Positions 1-9,814 of a stretch of DNA of 64,000 nt are shown piece after piece. The first letter of the stretch is position 1, and each line of letters starts with the position of its first letter. The position numbers and the translations under genes were made by a program. The notes beneath the pieces were generated by a model. It was given only the letters and a program-made list of their open reading frames with translations. It had not been told where the DNA came from and did not search any database. Source of the DNA: Isoetes taiwanensis (lineage: Eukaryota > Streptophyta > Lycopodiopsida > Isoetales > Isoetaceae); contig JAJEKV010000004.1 of the NCBI GenBank assembly GCA_021234155.1, positions 7,010,109 through 7,074,108 on the forward strand, read 5' to 3'.

Positions 1-560
1 TCCGACATTTGAGCAGGGGCAGCAAGCTCATCCTCACCACAAGGGCTTGATATCAAAATATCCTCTTTAATGAAGTTCAAGGCTTCAAATTCTCCAACCT
101 TGTCGTAGAGGGTCACCTTTTTTCTTCCATTAGATATGGTACATTCTCCCTTTGACCATATAGGCCTTGCATCTACTATAGATAACCATTTTCTTCCTAA
201 AAGCAAGGGATAAATATCAGATTTCTCATCAATACCTTCAAATGCAACCACAACAAAGTTAACAGCCACTACAATGCCTTCAACATCAATTGGAACATTA
301 CTCGCAATGCCTGTAGGGTTGATTTTAGTATTAAAAAGGGATTTTAGCACCATAGAAGCCTTCTTATCAATTTCTAAACCACATAACCTCATAACGTGAT
401 GAGGCATCACATTAAGTGGTGATCCTCTATCAAGCAACACTTTGGTTAACGCCTTCTTACTAATCCTTGCTACACATGTAAAGGCACTTGGATCATACTC
501 TTCCTGGGTCAAGACATGCTCCTCAATATGATTTGTGAGAGCCAATTCATTCTCTTTGAT
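1..560 (-). pseudogene. pol: Tat/Athila-like gypsy protease region (runs off window)
   Basis: Read on the minus strand, this is the aspartic protease part of a Ty3/gypsy polyprotein. The catalytic-loop equivalent is LLDRGSPLNVMP (Asp codon 429-431), followed by a LxGRxWLS-type segment with the flavour of the second half of a retropepsin. The loop resembles the DLGASxNLMP style of Tat/Athila elements rather than the DTGSxHNF style of chromoviruses. The residue after Asp is Arg, where retropepsins usually have Thr or Ser, so activity is doubtful. It shares a frame with the zinc knuckle at 906-947, and RT would lie left of base 1. Assignment to gypsy is fairly firm; the Tat/Athila label is inference. 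Confidence 0.6.
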
Positions 561-794
561 TAGATTGAACACTTTGTTTTTATAAGATGGAGCAAAGTTA
601 GCAAATCCACACTTATCTTTGAATTCTTCAACAAAGATTCAAAAATCCTCACTCTCCTTTTCTTTCTCAATGTCTTTTTGGCAAGGAGGAGGAGGCACAA
701 CTTGATTTGATTCATTTTCCTTGACTTTAGGTGCACTAGTCTCCTCATTGGCTTGAATTGGCTCTTTACCTTTTGAGCTGGGCATCCCTCTGGT

Positions 795-1897
795 ATGGAT
801 AGCCATAATCTCTTCCTGATCGTCTATCTCCTACAGAAATCTTACTGAGGCACTTGGTTCAGTAGCCTTGGCCTTCTCTTGCCTTCCAAAGTACTCTTTT
901 ACACTACACTTGTCTTCATAATGGCCTATGGCTTTGCAAAAAGTACAAACAGGGCATGCTTTAACAAAATGCCCTCTCTTAACCCACTTAGTGCATGGCC
1001 TATACCAGCAATAGTCTGAAGAATGTGTGTTTCTTGAGCAATGAGCATATGGGGATAGATTCTCTTCTCGGGTCTTGAACTCTTTATTTCTTGGAGCTAT
1101 TTTGTGACCTCAGCTAAGGTTTCAAATACTTTGGATATCTCAACCCCGTCATCAGCCACATGACTGTCTGGATCTTCAATCTTTGGCTTCTTTTTGTCCT
1201 TTTGAATAGCATAGATTGACACTGGTCCAGGCCCCATGCCTTCATGCTCATAGTCTGGAAAGAAATGATCATGAGGTGAGTGTACATCATCAGGAAGATA
1301 GGAGATCGTATCAGCAATTTCAGTAGCCTTAGTAAAGGCTTTATGTATGGTATCAAATCCTTCTTGCCTTTGTATTTTGTGCATTTTCCTGTGCACCCTT
1401 GGTCTGATGCTCAAACCTCTAATAAATGAAGCCACAAGATGCAAAATATTGTTAGGTACTTGATTTTCTTGGAATTTGACAAGATACATACTCTCACCAT
1501 GTTTAATGTGGAAGGTCTGCAGCTCAAAGATCAAATCTTATGGGTCAAGAAGGTTACCAAATCTTGCCAAGAACTTCTTTACAATATCATCCCATGAATT
1601 AGCACCTATGCTCACGACATATTCCATCCATGCTCGCTCTTCATCATTCTTGAAGCACTTTTTGAATTCAGAGAATTTGCATCCCTTCTTGTATCTATAT
1701 TCCTGATAGTATTCCTCAAAAGTCTTCAAGAAATTGTTAGCATTCATGCTTGGATCAAATGTAGGAGGAGGAATTGGCATATTTAGTTCAAAGTAATGGC
1801 AAGACATGCCTGCATTAGCTTGAATACTTACTCCTGGTGCTGCTGTAGAGGTCTCAAGGTTCGCTTGTGCTTTAGCATTGTTTCTCCTAGGAGCCAT
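795..1897 (-). pseudogene. gag: gag of Tat/Athila-like gypsy element
   Basis: Capsid/nucleocapsid gene of the minus-strand element. A genuine ATG at 1897-1895 opens MAPRRNN and a capsid-like helix-rich segment with FEEYYQEYRYKKGCKF and FLARFGNLLDP. An in-frame TAA (1538-1540) interrupts it, and the same frame then continues through HLVASFIRGLSIRPR and a proline/acidic region to a further TAG near 1094. After a frame change comes a CCHC knuckle CTFCKAIGHYEDKC at 906-947, with the exact C-x2-C-x4-H-x4-C spacing. The start is only 24 bases from the primer site, as expected for gag. It is broken by at least one stop and one frameshift. Confidence 0.6.
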
Positions 1898-1920
1898 GAA
1901 TTCAAAATCCAGGTAAAGAT

Positions 1921-1936
1921 CTCGGTAGGACCTCCA
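1921..1936 (-). promoter_or_regulatory. Primer binding site, tRNA-Gln type
   Basis: The minus strand reads TGGAGGTCCTACCGAG, complementary to the 3' end of plant tRNA-Gln including the CCA tail. It lies 3 bases inside the LTR end and just upstream of gag, which fixes the orientation of this element and separates it from the initiator-Met primed chromovirus next door. Confidence 0.65.
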
Positions 1937-1939
1937 AAA

Positions 1940-2819
1940 TGTTGAAGGTGTTCCTGGCAAAGCTTCAACCTCAATGGCTTAGAATTTCCAGATTGCTTTC
2001 GGCAACAACTCTGAGCAAAAAAATTGCGAAGAAGAAGCTCAAACTGTGAGTTAGTACTGTTTTTTCAAAACTAGACAAAAGAAGTCTCAGCAAAACTGAT
2101 GCCATTGCAAACAGACTTGAGTTTTGACATGATTCCAATTCAAGAAGTTGTTTTAACACTCAAAGAATTTGTGGCCAAAAGTCTGATGCAAGAAGATTTG
2201 CAGAGGTCACTCAAATTTGCAGTCCTGACCAAGTCAAAACATGGTCAATGTCCCTAGCAGCAAGCTAATTTTTGCAGATCAATAAGTACAACTCTTTTTT
2301 CAGTTCTGCTACTTGATTCTATCTCTGATAGGTCTGTACACAAGGATCAATAAGCAAAAAAATCATGCAAGAATGCCCTGAAATTTACATTTTTTGCATA
2401 AGTCACAATGCAAAATGAGTTCTAGCAACTTGTTTTTGCTTCTGTATTCTGACAGGTCTGCACACAAGGTATGTCCAGCTTTTTATGAAGAACTTATGCT
2501 CAAATGTTCTGAAAGAATTGTTTTTTTGCTGAAAACTAAGAATCTCTAGAAGTAACAGTGAGCACTTCTTTGCAATATGAGTTGGCTCAATCCTTTTTCA
2601 ATCATGACACTTCAGGAAGACTCTGAGAGATCCATGTATGCAGTAGCACATATGTCTTTTGCTAGCACAGTTAGACTTTCTATGGAGAAATGATCTGCCA
2701 AGTTGAGTGGTGAGAACCAGGAAGTAAAAAGCAATCAGACAATCTTTTATCGTTTAGCACTTTAAATGTAATTTTTAAGACTAGTTAATTCTGTTTATGT
2801 TCATCAATGTATGCACTTG
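1940..2819 (-). mobile_element. 5' LTR of Tat/Athila-like gypsy element
   Basis: The segment begins on the plus strand with TGTTGAAGGTGTTC next to the primer site, and most of it is repeated in reverse orientation at about 52997-53830. The shared sequence stops around 2815-2820, where chromovirus LTR sequence starts. No clear 5-bp target duplication was found, so the outer edge is uncertain by a few bases. The arrangement suggests this element inserted into the 5' LTR of element A. Confidence 0.6.
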
Positions 2820-2822
2820 ACT

Positions 2823-3677
2823 CCAGTAAGTGCGGCCTGTGCACAAGAGCCTACGGATGCGGGGGTCGCTAAGGAGGCACGCATTCTCTAGTACACCCAG
2901 GGATCCATCGTGGCCGGGAAGGGGACACCTCTCTGACCTGCCTCATCGGAACTGGGAGATGTAACCCGGAGTAGTCTCATAGGGTGATTCCATGGGATTG
3001 CGTCTCTGGAAGGCTACAATCACGCCATAGCATGTTTCAGCCTATCTACATAGTGTGCACAGGAGGGGCGGATGGAGTGGACTACCCCAGCCATTGTTCT
3101 ATGCCAGCCAATGCCATGTTATACCTTTGTCTGCTGATATCTTGAGGCCCTGACAGTCAGTCGACCCCCATGGAGTTTGAGCCCAGGGTAGAGCCTTACT
3201 TATGGTATATTGCTATGTATCATGTGTTGTATTGCTATTTAATTGATGATGATGGATGGGTTACCCTTCGTGGTGGTATATTATTTTGAGCATGATTGTT
3301 GTGTGCTAACATGTATGTGCGCTTCCGATGTATAGGATTCCTATGGAGAATGTGGGACGAATGACACCTCCGTGTTCCTTGCCAGGAAGGCTACAATCAC
3401 GCCATAACATGTTTCAGCCTATCTACATAGTGTGCACAGGAGGGGCGGATGGAGTGGACTACCCTAGCTATTGTTCTATGCCAGCCAATGCCATGTTATA
3501 CCTTTGTCTGCTGATATCTTGAGGCCCTGACCGTCAGTCGATCCCCATGGAGTTTGAGCCCAGGGTAGAGCCTTACTTATGGTATATTGCTATGTATCAT
3601 GTGTTGTATTGCTATTTAGTTGATGATGATGGATGGGCCACCCTTCATGGTGGTATATTATTTTGAGCATGATTGTT
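2823..3677 (+). repeat. 5' LTR of element A, left part, with internal 377-bp tandem duplication
   Basis: Matches the 3' LTR from about 20567 onward: shared blocks around GCGGCCTGTGCACAAGA and GGGGTCGCTAAGGAGGCACG. Relative to the 3' LTR, about 250 bases between the first two blocks are absent. A block starting GGAAGGCTACAATC at 3008 recurs at 3385, a 377-base period. The second copy is cut by LINE-1 and resumes at 9815. The 3' LTR has one copy and lacks part of it, so the duplication arose in this LTR only. Confidence 0.75.
3659..3677 (+). repeat. LINE-1 target-site duplication, left copy
   Basis: TATTTTGAGCATGATTGTT is present here and again at 9815-9833, exactly flanking LINE-1. In the uninterrupted LTR copies (3291-3300 and the 3' LTR) the same sequence occurs once. 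Confidence 0.9.
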
Positions 3678-3898
3678 TTTTTTTTAATTGAAGGCTGAAG
3701 TATATATTAAGTTTGTATGGTAAAGTACAAAGTTCATAAAAAGCTGCCGAAAGCTTTTTTAGAGAATAACCTTTAGGAAAGGGTAGGTTATTGACCCTGA
3801 TAAAATTAAACTAACCAAAATCAAAATTATAGCTATAGCTTAAAAGTATTTGGCAGTTTCAAACAGATAGATCAATTCTGATAGGACTATCCAAGTGA

Positions 3899-4246
3899 TC
3901 AGTGTTCACCAGAATACCTCCTTTTCTTTGGCTCTCTCTTCAAATGATCCTTTCTTCCCATTCCCTTATTTGCCACAATGAACAGGCAGTAAGGGCATTT
4001 ACACATATGGGCCTTCCCTGGATTGAACCTGTCTTTCTTATCCTTGGCAGTGCACAGAATATATCTTCTTTCGTCTAGATATGAGGTACAAGCACAATTG
4101 CATTGACAATTGTCCCCATGCTCGTTGGGTATTTCGACTCCGAACTGTGTCAGCCATTGTGCATTCGCATGGAGATTCATCCTCCTCCACCTCAACCTTT
4201 TGAACATGATCAGAGTATTTCCTGCAGACAAAGGCAAAACCAACAT
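3899..4246 (-). pseudogene. Cys-rich ORF 3' of LINE-1 ORF2
   Basis: An open frame of about 115 codons downstream of the ORF2 stop. It contains CQCNCACTSYLDERRYILC and later CKCPYCLF, giving four closely spaced Cys pairs and a basic C-terminus (KREPKKRRYS). This suggests an extra zinc-binding segment. It starts 26 bases after the ORF2 stop, near a TTTGTCTGCAG acceptor-like sequence on the minus strand, so it may be a separate ORF or a spliced extension. I do not recognise the family. Confidence 0.4.
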
Positions 4247-4271
4247 TAGATAAAGGAATTGAGACTTAGTT

Positions 4272-5041
4272 CTAATTCCCGAAGACTTCCAAAACCCAAT
4301 TTATATCATATTGGGCCTGCTTAATAATGGCATTGGGCCAGATAATTTCTTCCTTGAAGATCAAGGTATTCCTTCCTTTCCACATTCTCCAAAGGAGAAT
4401 GTATCTCCTCCATTCCACTGGGTTCTCAGGGAAAAAGAGCTCATTCATTTGCATATTGGCCAAGCCAGGAATGTTCAGTTCAGTTTCTGCAAGCTCCAAA
4501 GTCCATTCTGCCCATAGGCAGTTTTTAAAGAGATGTGCTTCATCTTCCTGATCCTGCAAGCATCTAACACATATATTAGAGTTAGACATGTTGAGCCTCC
4601 ACCTTTTTCTGTTGGTGGCCAAAGCTTTGTGCCAAAGCTGCCACATAAAGGCCTTGATTTTTGGGTGAATTGGACTTTTCCACATAAATCTCAGGTTTCT
4701 TGAAGCTCTATCTGGATCAATATTCCATTTCCTGTGGATAGAACTTTCTTGGCCCCTATTAAGATACCTGTAGGCCAGGTTTACTCTGTACCCACAGAAG
4801 CCATTGATATGCCAAAGTACATCCGTATCATGCCATACTCCAGCTGCCAATCTTTGAGTGATACTGTTGAAAAGCTGCCTGGAGTCATCTCCTAAATTTG
4901 CTAGGCTAGATTCCTGATAAACAAAATCATCAGTAATATCCCTGATATATATTATTCCACAGTTAGTCCACTTGGGGAAATTAGTAGCCAGACAAATATT
5001 AGGGTCATCCAAAATGAGAGAAGGACTCCAGAAAATCCCAT
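4272..5041 (-). pseudogene. LINE-1 ORF2 C-terminus with zf-RVT domain
   Basis: C-terminal part of the LINE polyprotein. It holds DGIFWSPSLILDD, the segment FMWKSPIHPKIKAFMWQLWHKALATN typical of zf-RVT (split here: FMWKSPIHPKIKAF, then MWQLWHKALATN), and the zinc ligands CVRCLQDQEDEAHLFKNC. It ends in the LWRMWKGRNTLIFKEE motif common at plant LINE C-termini. The upstream part of the same ORF lies beyond the E array (6861-7208), and the two differ by a small frame change. The domain is thought to help bind template RNA during target-primed reverse transcription. Confidence 0.8.
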
Positions 5042-5103
5042 CGATCCGAGACATCGGATCGCCATTCTAGAATGGGACGAGCATGCATGTTTTGCATGCA
5101 TGC
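5042..5103. repeat. Triple-palindrome head of family E
   Basis: Three palindromes stand back to back: CGATCCGAgacaTCGGATCG (5042-5061), CCATTCTAGAATGG (5062-5075) and GCATGCATGttttGCATGCATGC (5081-5103). The same head recurs near 5393 and 6198. A related, partly eroded version with CATGCATG runs occurs at 56475-56525 and 56716-56780. Either DNA cruciforms or RNA hairpins at the 5' end of the transcript are possible. Confidence 0.8.
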
Positions 5104-5769
5104 GGGCGGTGCATGCCCGTTCTGGTTGGGAGTTCGCTATTTTAGGCGCGTTTCTGCTTCGACTTCTCATCGGCGCTTCCTCTTCTCTCTCAGCCAGCCT
5201 TTATTCTCTTTGAATTGTTTCCGGCGGGAGGGCTTCTTCACCTTTGTTTTGGCAATTTGGTTTCTTTCATCTTTGTCCTTTCGGCCTTTAGCCTTCATCC
5301 TGTGACCTTCGGCCCTCGATCCTAGTTTGTTAAGGAAGTCCTTTGGTATTCGGGCGGTTTGTTGGTTTCATGCAAGTCCCATTGTAGAATCCCATCGATC
5401 CGAGACATCGGATCGCCATTCTAGAATGGGACGAGCATGCATGTTTTGCATGCATGCGGGCGGCGCATGCCCGCTTCGTTGGGAGTTCGCTATTTTTAGG
5501 CGTTTTCTACTTCGACTTCTCATCGGCGCTTCCTCTTCTCTCTCAGCGCATACCTTATTCTCTTTGAACCCACCCTCCCCCTTCTTTGTTATTGTATTTT
5601 TATCGCATTCGCACGCTACAGAATCAGCCCTCCACTCTGAGGGTTTGTTTTGTCTTGTTGTTTTGTTGGTGATGTGCGTACGGGGTTCATGGAGGCATCA
5701 TCGCTTCGAAGTTACCCATTCGTGGGTTTTGGGAGCGATTTTTATGCCTTACATTTGTCCAAGCCCCTT

Positions 5770-5848
5770 GCCGACGGCTTATCACTAGGGTTTTTCCTCG
5801 AAAATCCGAAAGGGCGGGGTTTTTTAATCCCGGTGATAAGCTTTCGGC
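5770..5848 (+). ncRNA. Family E structured RNA, hairpin I (copy in unit 2)
   Basis: Nested stems: GCCGA (5770-5774) with TCGGC (5844-5848), GCTTATCAC (5777-5785) with GTGATAAGC (5833-5841), and inner CCTCG (5796-5800) with CGGGG (5815-5819), including one T:G pair. The same structure occurs at 6579-6658, and with compensatory substitutions at 57967-58048. It is a predicted RNA structure, not a known ribozyme. Confidence 0.6.
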
Positions 5849-6578
5849 AGGTACACTAGCCCAGTCTCTATTAGCATTGTATTTTGTTGGGGTCCAAATG
5901 ATATAATTGGATTTTCCCGCATGCCCGTTCTGGTTGGGAGTTCGCAGCGTTTCTGCTTCGACTTCTCATCGGCGCTTCCTCTTCTCTCTCAGCAGTACCT
6001 TATTCTCTTTGAATTGTTTCCAGGCGGGGGAGGGGCTTCTTCCTGCCTGGTTTGGCCAATTTGGCGTTTCTTTCATGCTGTCCTTTCTCGGCCTTTAGCC
6101 TTCATCCTGTGACCTTCGTCCTCGATCCTAGTTTGTTAAGGAAGTCCTTTGGTATTCGGGCGGTTTGTTGGTTTCATGCAAGTCCCATTGTAGAATCCCA
6201 TCGATCCGAGACATCGGATCGCCATTCTAGAATGGGACGAGCATGCATGTTTTGCATGCATGCGGGCGGCGCATGCCCGTTCTGGTTGGGAGTTCGCTAT
6301 TTTAGGCGCGTTTCTGCTTCGACTTCTCATCGGCGCTTCCTCTTCTCTCTCAGCAGTACCTTATTCTCTTTGAACCCACCCTCCCCCCCTTCTTTGTTAT
6401 TGTATTTTTATCGCGTGGGCACGCTACAGAATCAGCCCCTCCACTCTGGGAGGTTTGTTTTGTCTTGTTGTTTTGTTGGTGATGTGCAGGTACAGGTTCG
6501 CGAGCGGCATCTGTTTCGACTTTTCCATTCGTGGGTTTTGGGAGCGATTTTTATGCCTTCCATTTGTCCAAGCCCCTT

Positions 6579-6658
6579 GCCGACGGCTTATCACTAGGGT
6601 TTTTCCTCGAAAACCCGAAAGGGCGGGGTTTTTTAATCCCGGTGATAAGCTTTCGGCA
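6579..6658 (+). ncRNA. Family E structured RNA, hairpin I (copy in unit 3)
   Basis: Same three stems as in unit 2: GCCGA/TCGGC outer, GCTTATCAC/GTGATAAGC middle, CCTCG/CGGGG inner at 6606-6610 and 6625-6629. One loop base differs between the two tandem copies, and the stems are unchanged. Confidence 0.6.
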
Positions 6659-6739
6659 GGTACACTAGCCCAGTCTCTATTAGCATTGTATTTTGTTGGG
6701 GTCCAAATGATATAATTGGATTTTCCCTTTATTTTTTAT

Positions 6740-6766
6740 GGGTAGTTCGCATGTGTGCGGCTACCC
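6740..6766 (+). ncRNA. Family E terminal hairpin II
   Basis: GGGTAG, one bulged T, then TCGCA form an 11-bp stem with TGCGG and CTACCC around a TGTG tetraloop. The equivalent at 58152-58173 keeps the outer GTAG/CTAC and the one-base bulge, but has a different, still fully paired inner stem (CTGCG/CGCAG). It sits about 30 bases upstream of GCTGAGATGAATGA, the end region of the family. Confidence 0.6.
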
Positions 6767-6860
6767 ACTATCCACCATTGTAGAAAATCTGCTGAGATGA
6801 ATGAGAAGCAAGTCTAAGTCGGGCGGTTTGTTGGTTTCATGCGAGTCCCATTGTAGAATA

Positions 6861-7208
6861 GGTTGGTCTTGTGAAAGTCCTTCTTTCCATGTATACATAC
6901 CTTTTACCTTTTGCCATGCCCTAATCCATTTTTTGATAATCAAAGGCATTGTAGTGGGAATGGTGAAATCAACGTAAATGCTGTGGGGCAGCTGCATTTT
7001 GAGATTCCTCCAACCAAAGGGGTGGCACTTACTGATATAATGAGAAATAAGAATGTTCACAGGGTGATTGATCTGGTTGTTGCAGGCTCTGTAAAAGTAC
7101 TTTGCAGCCAAAGCAGTAGCCTGTTTCTCAATATTAATAACTCCCAGACCTCCCAACTTTTTGTGCTTACAACATTCTTCCATAGAGACAGGAATCCAGC
7201 ATCTCCTG
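6861..7208 (-). pseudogene. LINE-1 ORF2 segment between MITE and E array
   Basis: Minus-strand coding piece downstream of RT: CWIPVSMEECCKHKKLGGLG and the following INIEKQATALAAKYFYRA. This is the usual plant LINE stretch after the RT thumb, in which WxxWxxxCxPKxxGGLG-like sequence precedes zf-RVT. It ends at LSQDQPILQW where the E array begins. It is continuous with the upstream RT part once the MITE is removed (SSRR then CWIP). Confidence 0.75.
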
Positions 7209-7529
7209 GGTAAAAGCATGTTAGGGTGTACCACTTTTGGAACCTGCAAAAGTACATACACTAGGTACTTCAGAACTGGGTACTTTCTCATTTTTCTTTT
7301 CATTAAAACTAATACAAAAATCCAAAATAAAAGTCAAGGACATGGTAATATTCAAAGTTAAGGTAAAGATAATGCTATCGGAGACCAATATATATATAAA
7401 AAGTTATAAAACATACCTTATATTGAGATATTATACAGGTACCCAGTACCCAGTCCTGGCTACCTTTTTAGGTACCTTTTTGGTCACTAAATAATACTTT
7501 TTAAGGGACACCCTAACATGCTTTTACCC
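7208..7529. mobile_element. MITE-like insertion with 22-bp perfect terminal inverted repeats
   Basis: GGGTAAAAGCATGTTAGGG plus TGT at 7208-7229 is repeated as its exact reverse complement at 7508-7529. The insert of about 320 bases interrupts the LINE-1 frame. On the minus strand AGGAG flanks it on both sides, a probable 5-bp target duplication, and removing insert plus one AGGAG restores the LINE reading. The interior is AT-rich with GGTACC/GGTACTT motifs and no ORF. Superfamily not assigned. Confidence 0.7.
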
Positions 7530-8406
7530 TCCTACTAGAACCTCCTGCAATGAATCTACCAATAATCCCTTGCATTTTAGTCAGAACCTTCTTAGGGGCC
7601 ATCATAATAGAAGATTGGTAAACCTGAGAGGGAAAGATGACCGAATTTGCCAAAATGGCTCTCCCATTTTTAGAAAGAAATTTGGAGTTAAGGGAGTCTA
7701 CCTTTCTGTAGAATTTATCAATTAAGTCATCCCAAAGTTCACAAGCATTAATTCTAATAGCATAAGGGATGCCTAGAATTTTAGTTTTAGTAGTAGGGGA
7801 GAGATACATACATCCCAAACTTGTAGCTGCTTGCTCACCCTCTTCTTGATGCCTTGAGATGAGCTTGGTCTTGGCAGGGTTAATCTTGCATCCCGAGCAC
7901 TTGCCAAAATCCTCTAAAATAGCCTGAGTGTGCTGAATGGATTGGTTTTCCAAATGAAGAAAAAGAAAAGTATCATCTGCAAAGTGAACATTAAGGATCT
8001 CTTCAGCCTCCTGGGAGGGAAGACTAAGACCCTTGATTAGATGTAAGTCTTTAGCTCTCTTGAAATGGCTGTTAAGGCCCTCCATCACAATTAAGAAGAG
8101 GAAGGGTGCAAGGGGGCAGCCTTGCTTAACACCCCTTTTAATGTCAAAAAAAGGGCTACATTCACCATTAATAAGAGCTTCATTCCCTTCTAATATTTTC
8201 TTCAGTCCCCATAATCCTGGAGAAATGAGTTTTGGCAGCACACTTGAGCTGCATGTCATTGTCAATGCTGTTGCCTTCCCAAAGAATACTGTAAATATGA
8301 TTTCTCTTAACCCTGCCTTTGGCTTTGATGAAGAAATATTTCGAATTGCTCCTCTCATCTTCTTTAAGTTCCTTAACCTTTGCTTTAATCTTCCAGCCTC
8401 TGGCAA
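7530..8406 (-). pseudogene. LINE-1 reverse transcriptase, internally deleted
   Basis: Contains the RT motifs KRGVKQGCPLAPFLFLIVME and the catalytic HFADDTFLFLH, then CSGCKINPAKTKLI and the TKTKILGIPY/WDDLIDKF thumb region. The early palm (first catalytic Asp) and fingers are absent. In the neighbouring frame the N-terminal region reads AKTHFSRIMGTEENIRRE, and the join to the RT core near 8180-8220 skips several hundred bases and changes frame. The enzyme is therefore inactive. Confidence 0.8.
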
Positions 8407-8716
8407 TTCTGATCTCTTCTCTCTCTATTTGAATTTTGATTTCATCTCTTTGCTGTTCCTGGGCCAGATCTAATTGGGATCTTAGATCCTGTAAGTGAGC
8501 AGTGTTGCTTCTATGGACTTCCTTTCCCCAAACCTTGAGCCAATTCTTGATTCTTTTGGAGACCTTCACCCACCAATCCATCCAACCTCTATTACCATTA
8601 GGTTTCCTTTCTTGAGAAACAATCTGTTGCAGATTAGGCAGAAATTCATCAAGCTCAAGAAGATTAGTATTAAGCTTAAAAAAAAGAATTTCTCTTCCTT
8701 TGAGCAGTGTTACCAC
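8180..8716 (-). pseudogene. LINE-1 ORF2 linker between endonuclease and RT
   Basis: A highly charged helical segment with DLAQEQQRDEIKIQIEREE and KAKVKELKEDERSNSKYFF, the usual linker between endonuclease and RT in plant L1 elements. It overlaps the end of the endonuclease ORF in another frame and runs into the RT deletion. Confidence 0.65.
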
Positions 8717-9434
8717 AAATATTAATGAGCTGAGGAAAATGGTCAGAAAGAGTGTAGTTGGTTAAATTAGTGACCCTAGAGCTGTTGTTCCAGAGGGCCT
8801 CACTAAGATAAAATCTGTCATGAAGGCAGCAGACTGGCTGATCCCTGTGGTCACTCCAACTATAAGAATGGGGGGTAACCCTGGCCAGAGAGAGATGATG
8901 AGAGTAGAGGAGAGAATTCCAACTTGAGAATTCATTGTCAGTCAGGGGCCTAAAATTGGCACTTCTCATATAGCTATGGGTGACCATGTTGAAATCTCCT
9001 GCTAAAACACATTCATCATAAGGAATTCTCTCTAAACTCCTATTAATGACTTCCCAAAGGCTGACTCTATCCGGGGGCTGATGATAAGCATAAACATTAA
9101 TAAAAGCAATCCTCTTATCACCAACCTTCCCATGAATAATTTGCCATCTTCTACTGTTGTCATTGACCATCTGAATGTCAGCAAAGTTAAGCCTGTTACT
9201 CCAAGCTATAATAATTCCTGCAGAAGTGTTGTTAGCTTTGAGAGACCAATGCTGAAAGTCAGCATGAAGAACATCTTTAATAATGGAGTTGATGTTGTCA
9301 TCATAAATCTTGTGCTCTTGAAAGAAAATGAAATCAAGATTCATGGAACAGAGGCAAACCTTCAATCTACCTCTTTTGATATTCGAGTTGATGCCTTGGA
9401 TATTCCAAGTGATACCTTTAAGATTTATATCCAT
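8716..9434 (-). pseudogene. LINE-1 AP-type endonuclease domain
   Basis: Starts at a true ATG (9434-9432). It carries the hallmarks of the exonuclease-endonuclease-phosphatase fold: GITWNIQG (metal-site Asn), FFQEHK (Glu), VLAGDFNMV (Asp/Asn) and TLSDHFPQ (Asp-His). Length of about 240 residues is normal. This enzyme nicks target DNA to prime reverse transcription. The domain itself looks intact, but the element is not. Confidence 0.85.
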
Positions 9435-9814
9435 TGGAGGGGGGGAGGATCTTTCTTGGTGATCTTCTTGGGGGTCCCAAAGTATATTCTTTGAAATTTT
9501 TCTTTCCCCTCTTCCTTCTGTTGTTGATTGTAGACCAGGTCAGATCTTCTAGAGTGGAAGTCTTGCTATTGACTTTGAAGTCAAAGTCATCTTCTGAGTC
9601 TTCCTTCCTGGTTTCCTCATATTTGCCAAATTTGTCAAAGTCTAAAGTTGAGATACCAAGATCCATAGTTGAGATAGTCATATTAATAGGATCAACTCTA
9701 ATCACCACTTTTGAAGGAAATTGGAATATAATACCTTTATCTGGAAGATACTTACCCTGAAAATCACTGGTATTATACTCGACCTTGTCTTCTCTGGTTT
9801 CCCTTATGCTAGTG
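9418..9814 (-). pseudogene. LINE-1 upstream coding remnant
   Basis: An open minus-strand frame running from the insertion edge to 9418, overlapping the endonuclease start by 17 bases. It is acidic then strongly basic (EDSEDDFDFK; NNRRKRGKKNFKEY; PPRRSPRK), ending in SNGYKS. It is probably the C-terminal tail of ORF1 or an ORF2 leader, cut by 5' truncation. Confidence 0.5.

Larger units (their letters stand above)
5042..6860 (+). repeat. Family E tandem array (three units) inserted in LINE-1
   Basis: Three E units in direct orientation: a short one (5042-5390, about 350 bases, internally deleted), a composite one (5391-6195, 805 bases) and a third (6196-6860). Each begins with the palindromic head and ends with TTTGTTGGTTTCATGC followed by LINE-derived AGTCCCATTGTAGAAT. 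The LINE reading frame resumes on both sides. The pieces of LINE flank seen at both internal junctions imply amplification after insertion. Plus-strand ORFs inside are not conserved as protein. A diverged fourth copy lies at 56467-58247. Confidence 0.75.
3678..9814 (-). mobile_element. LINE-1: 5'-truncated L1-type retrotransposon inserted in LTR
   Basis: A minus-strand non-LTR element bounded by a 19-bp target duplication, with a poly(A) tail read as T-rich sequence at 3678-3685. It encodes an AP-type endonuclease, part of a reverse transcriptase and a zf-RVT zinc domain, then a Cys-rich ORF. It lacks the finger and early palm part of RT, is frameshifted, and carries two later inserts: a MITE-like element (7208-7529) and the E array (5042-6860). 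Without those it is about 4.0 kb, so it is 5'-truncated and incapable of movement. Confidence 0.88.

Noticed and set aside
5770-5848. Hammerhead, HDV-like or twister ribozyme in family E hairpin I
   Set aside because: No CTGATGA/GAAA hammerhead core, no recognisable HDV double pseudoknot and no conserved twister loop sequence could be found by eye.
5327-6597. Plus-strand ORFs of 150-180 codons in the E array
   Set aside because: They exist because the array repeats the same DNA. Copies differ by indels that shift frame, and there is no protein-level conservation or known motif.
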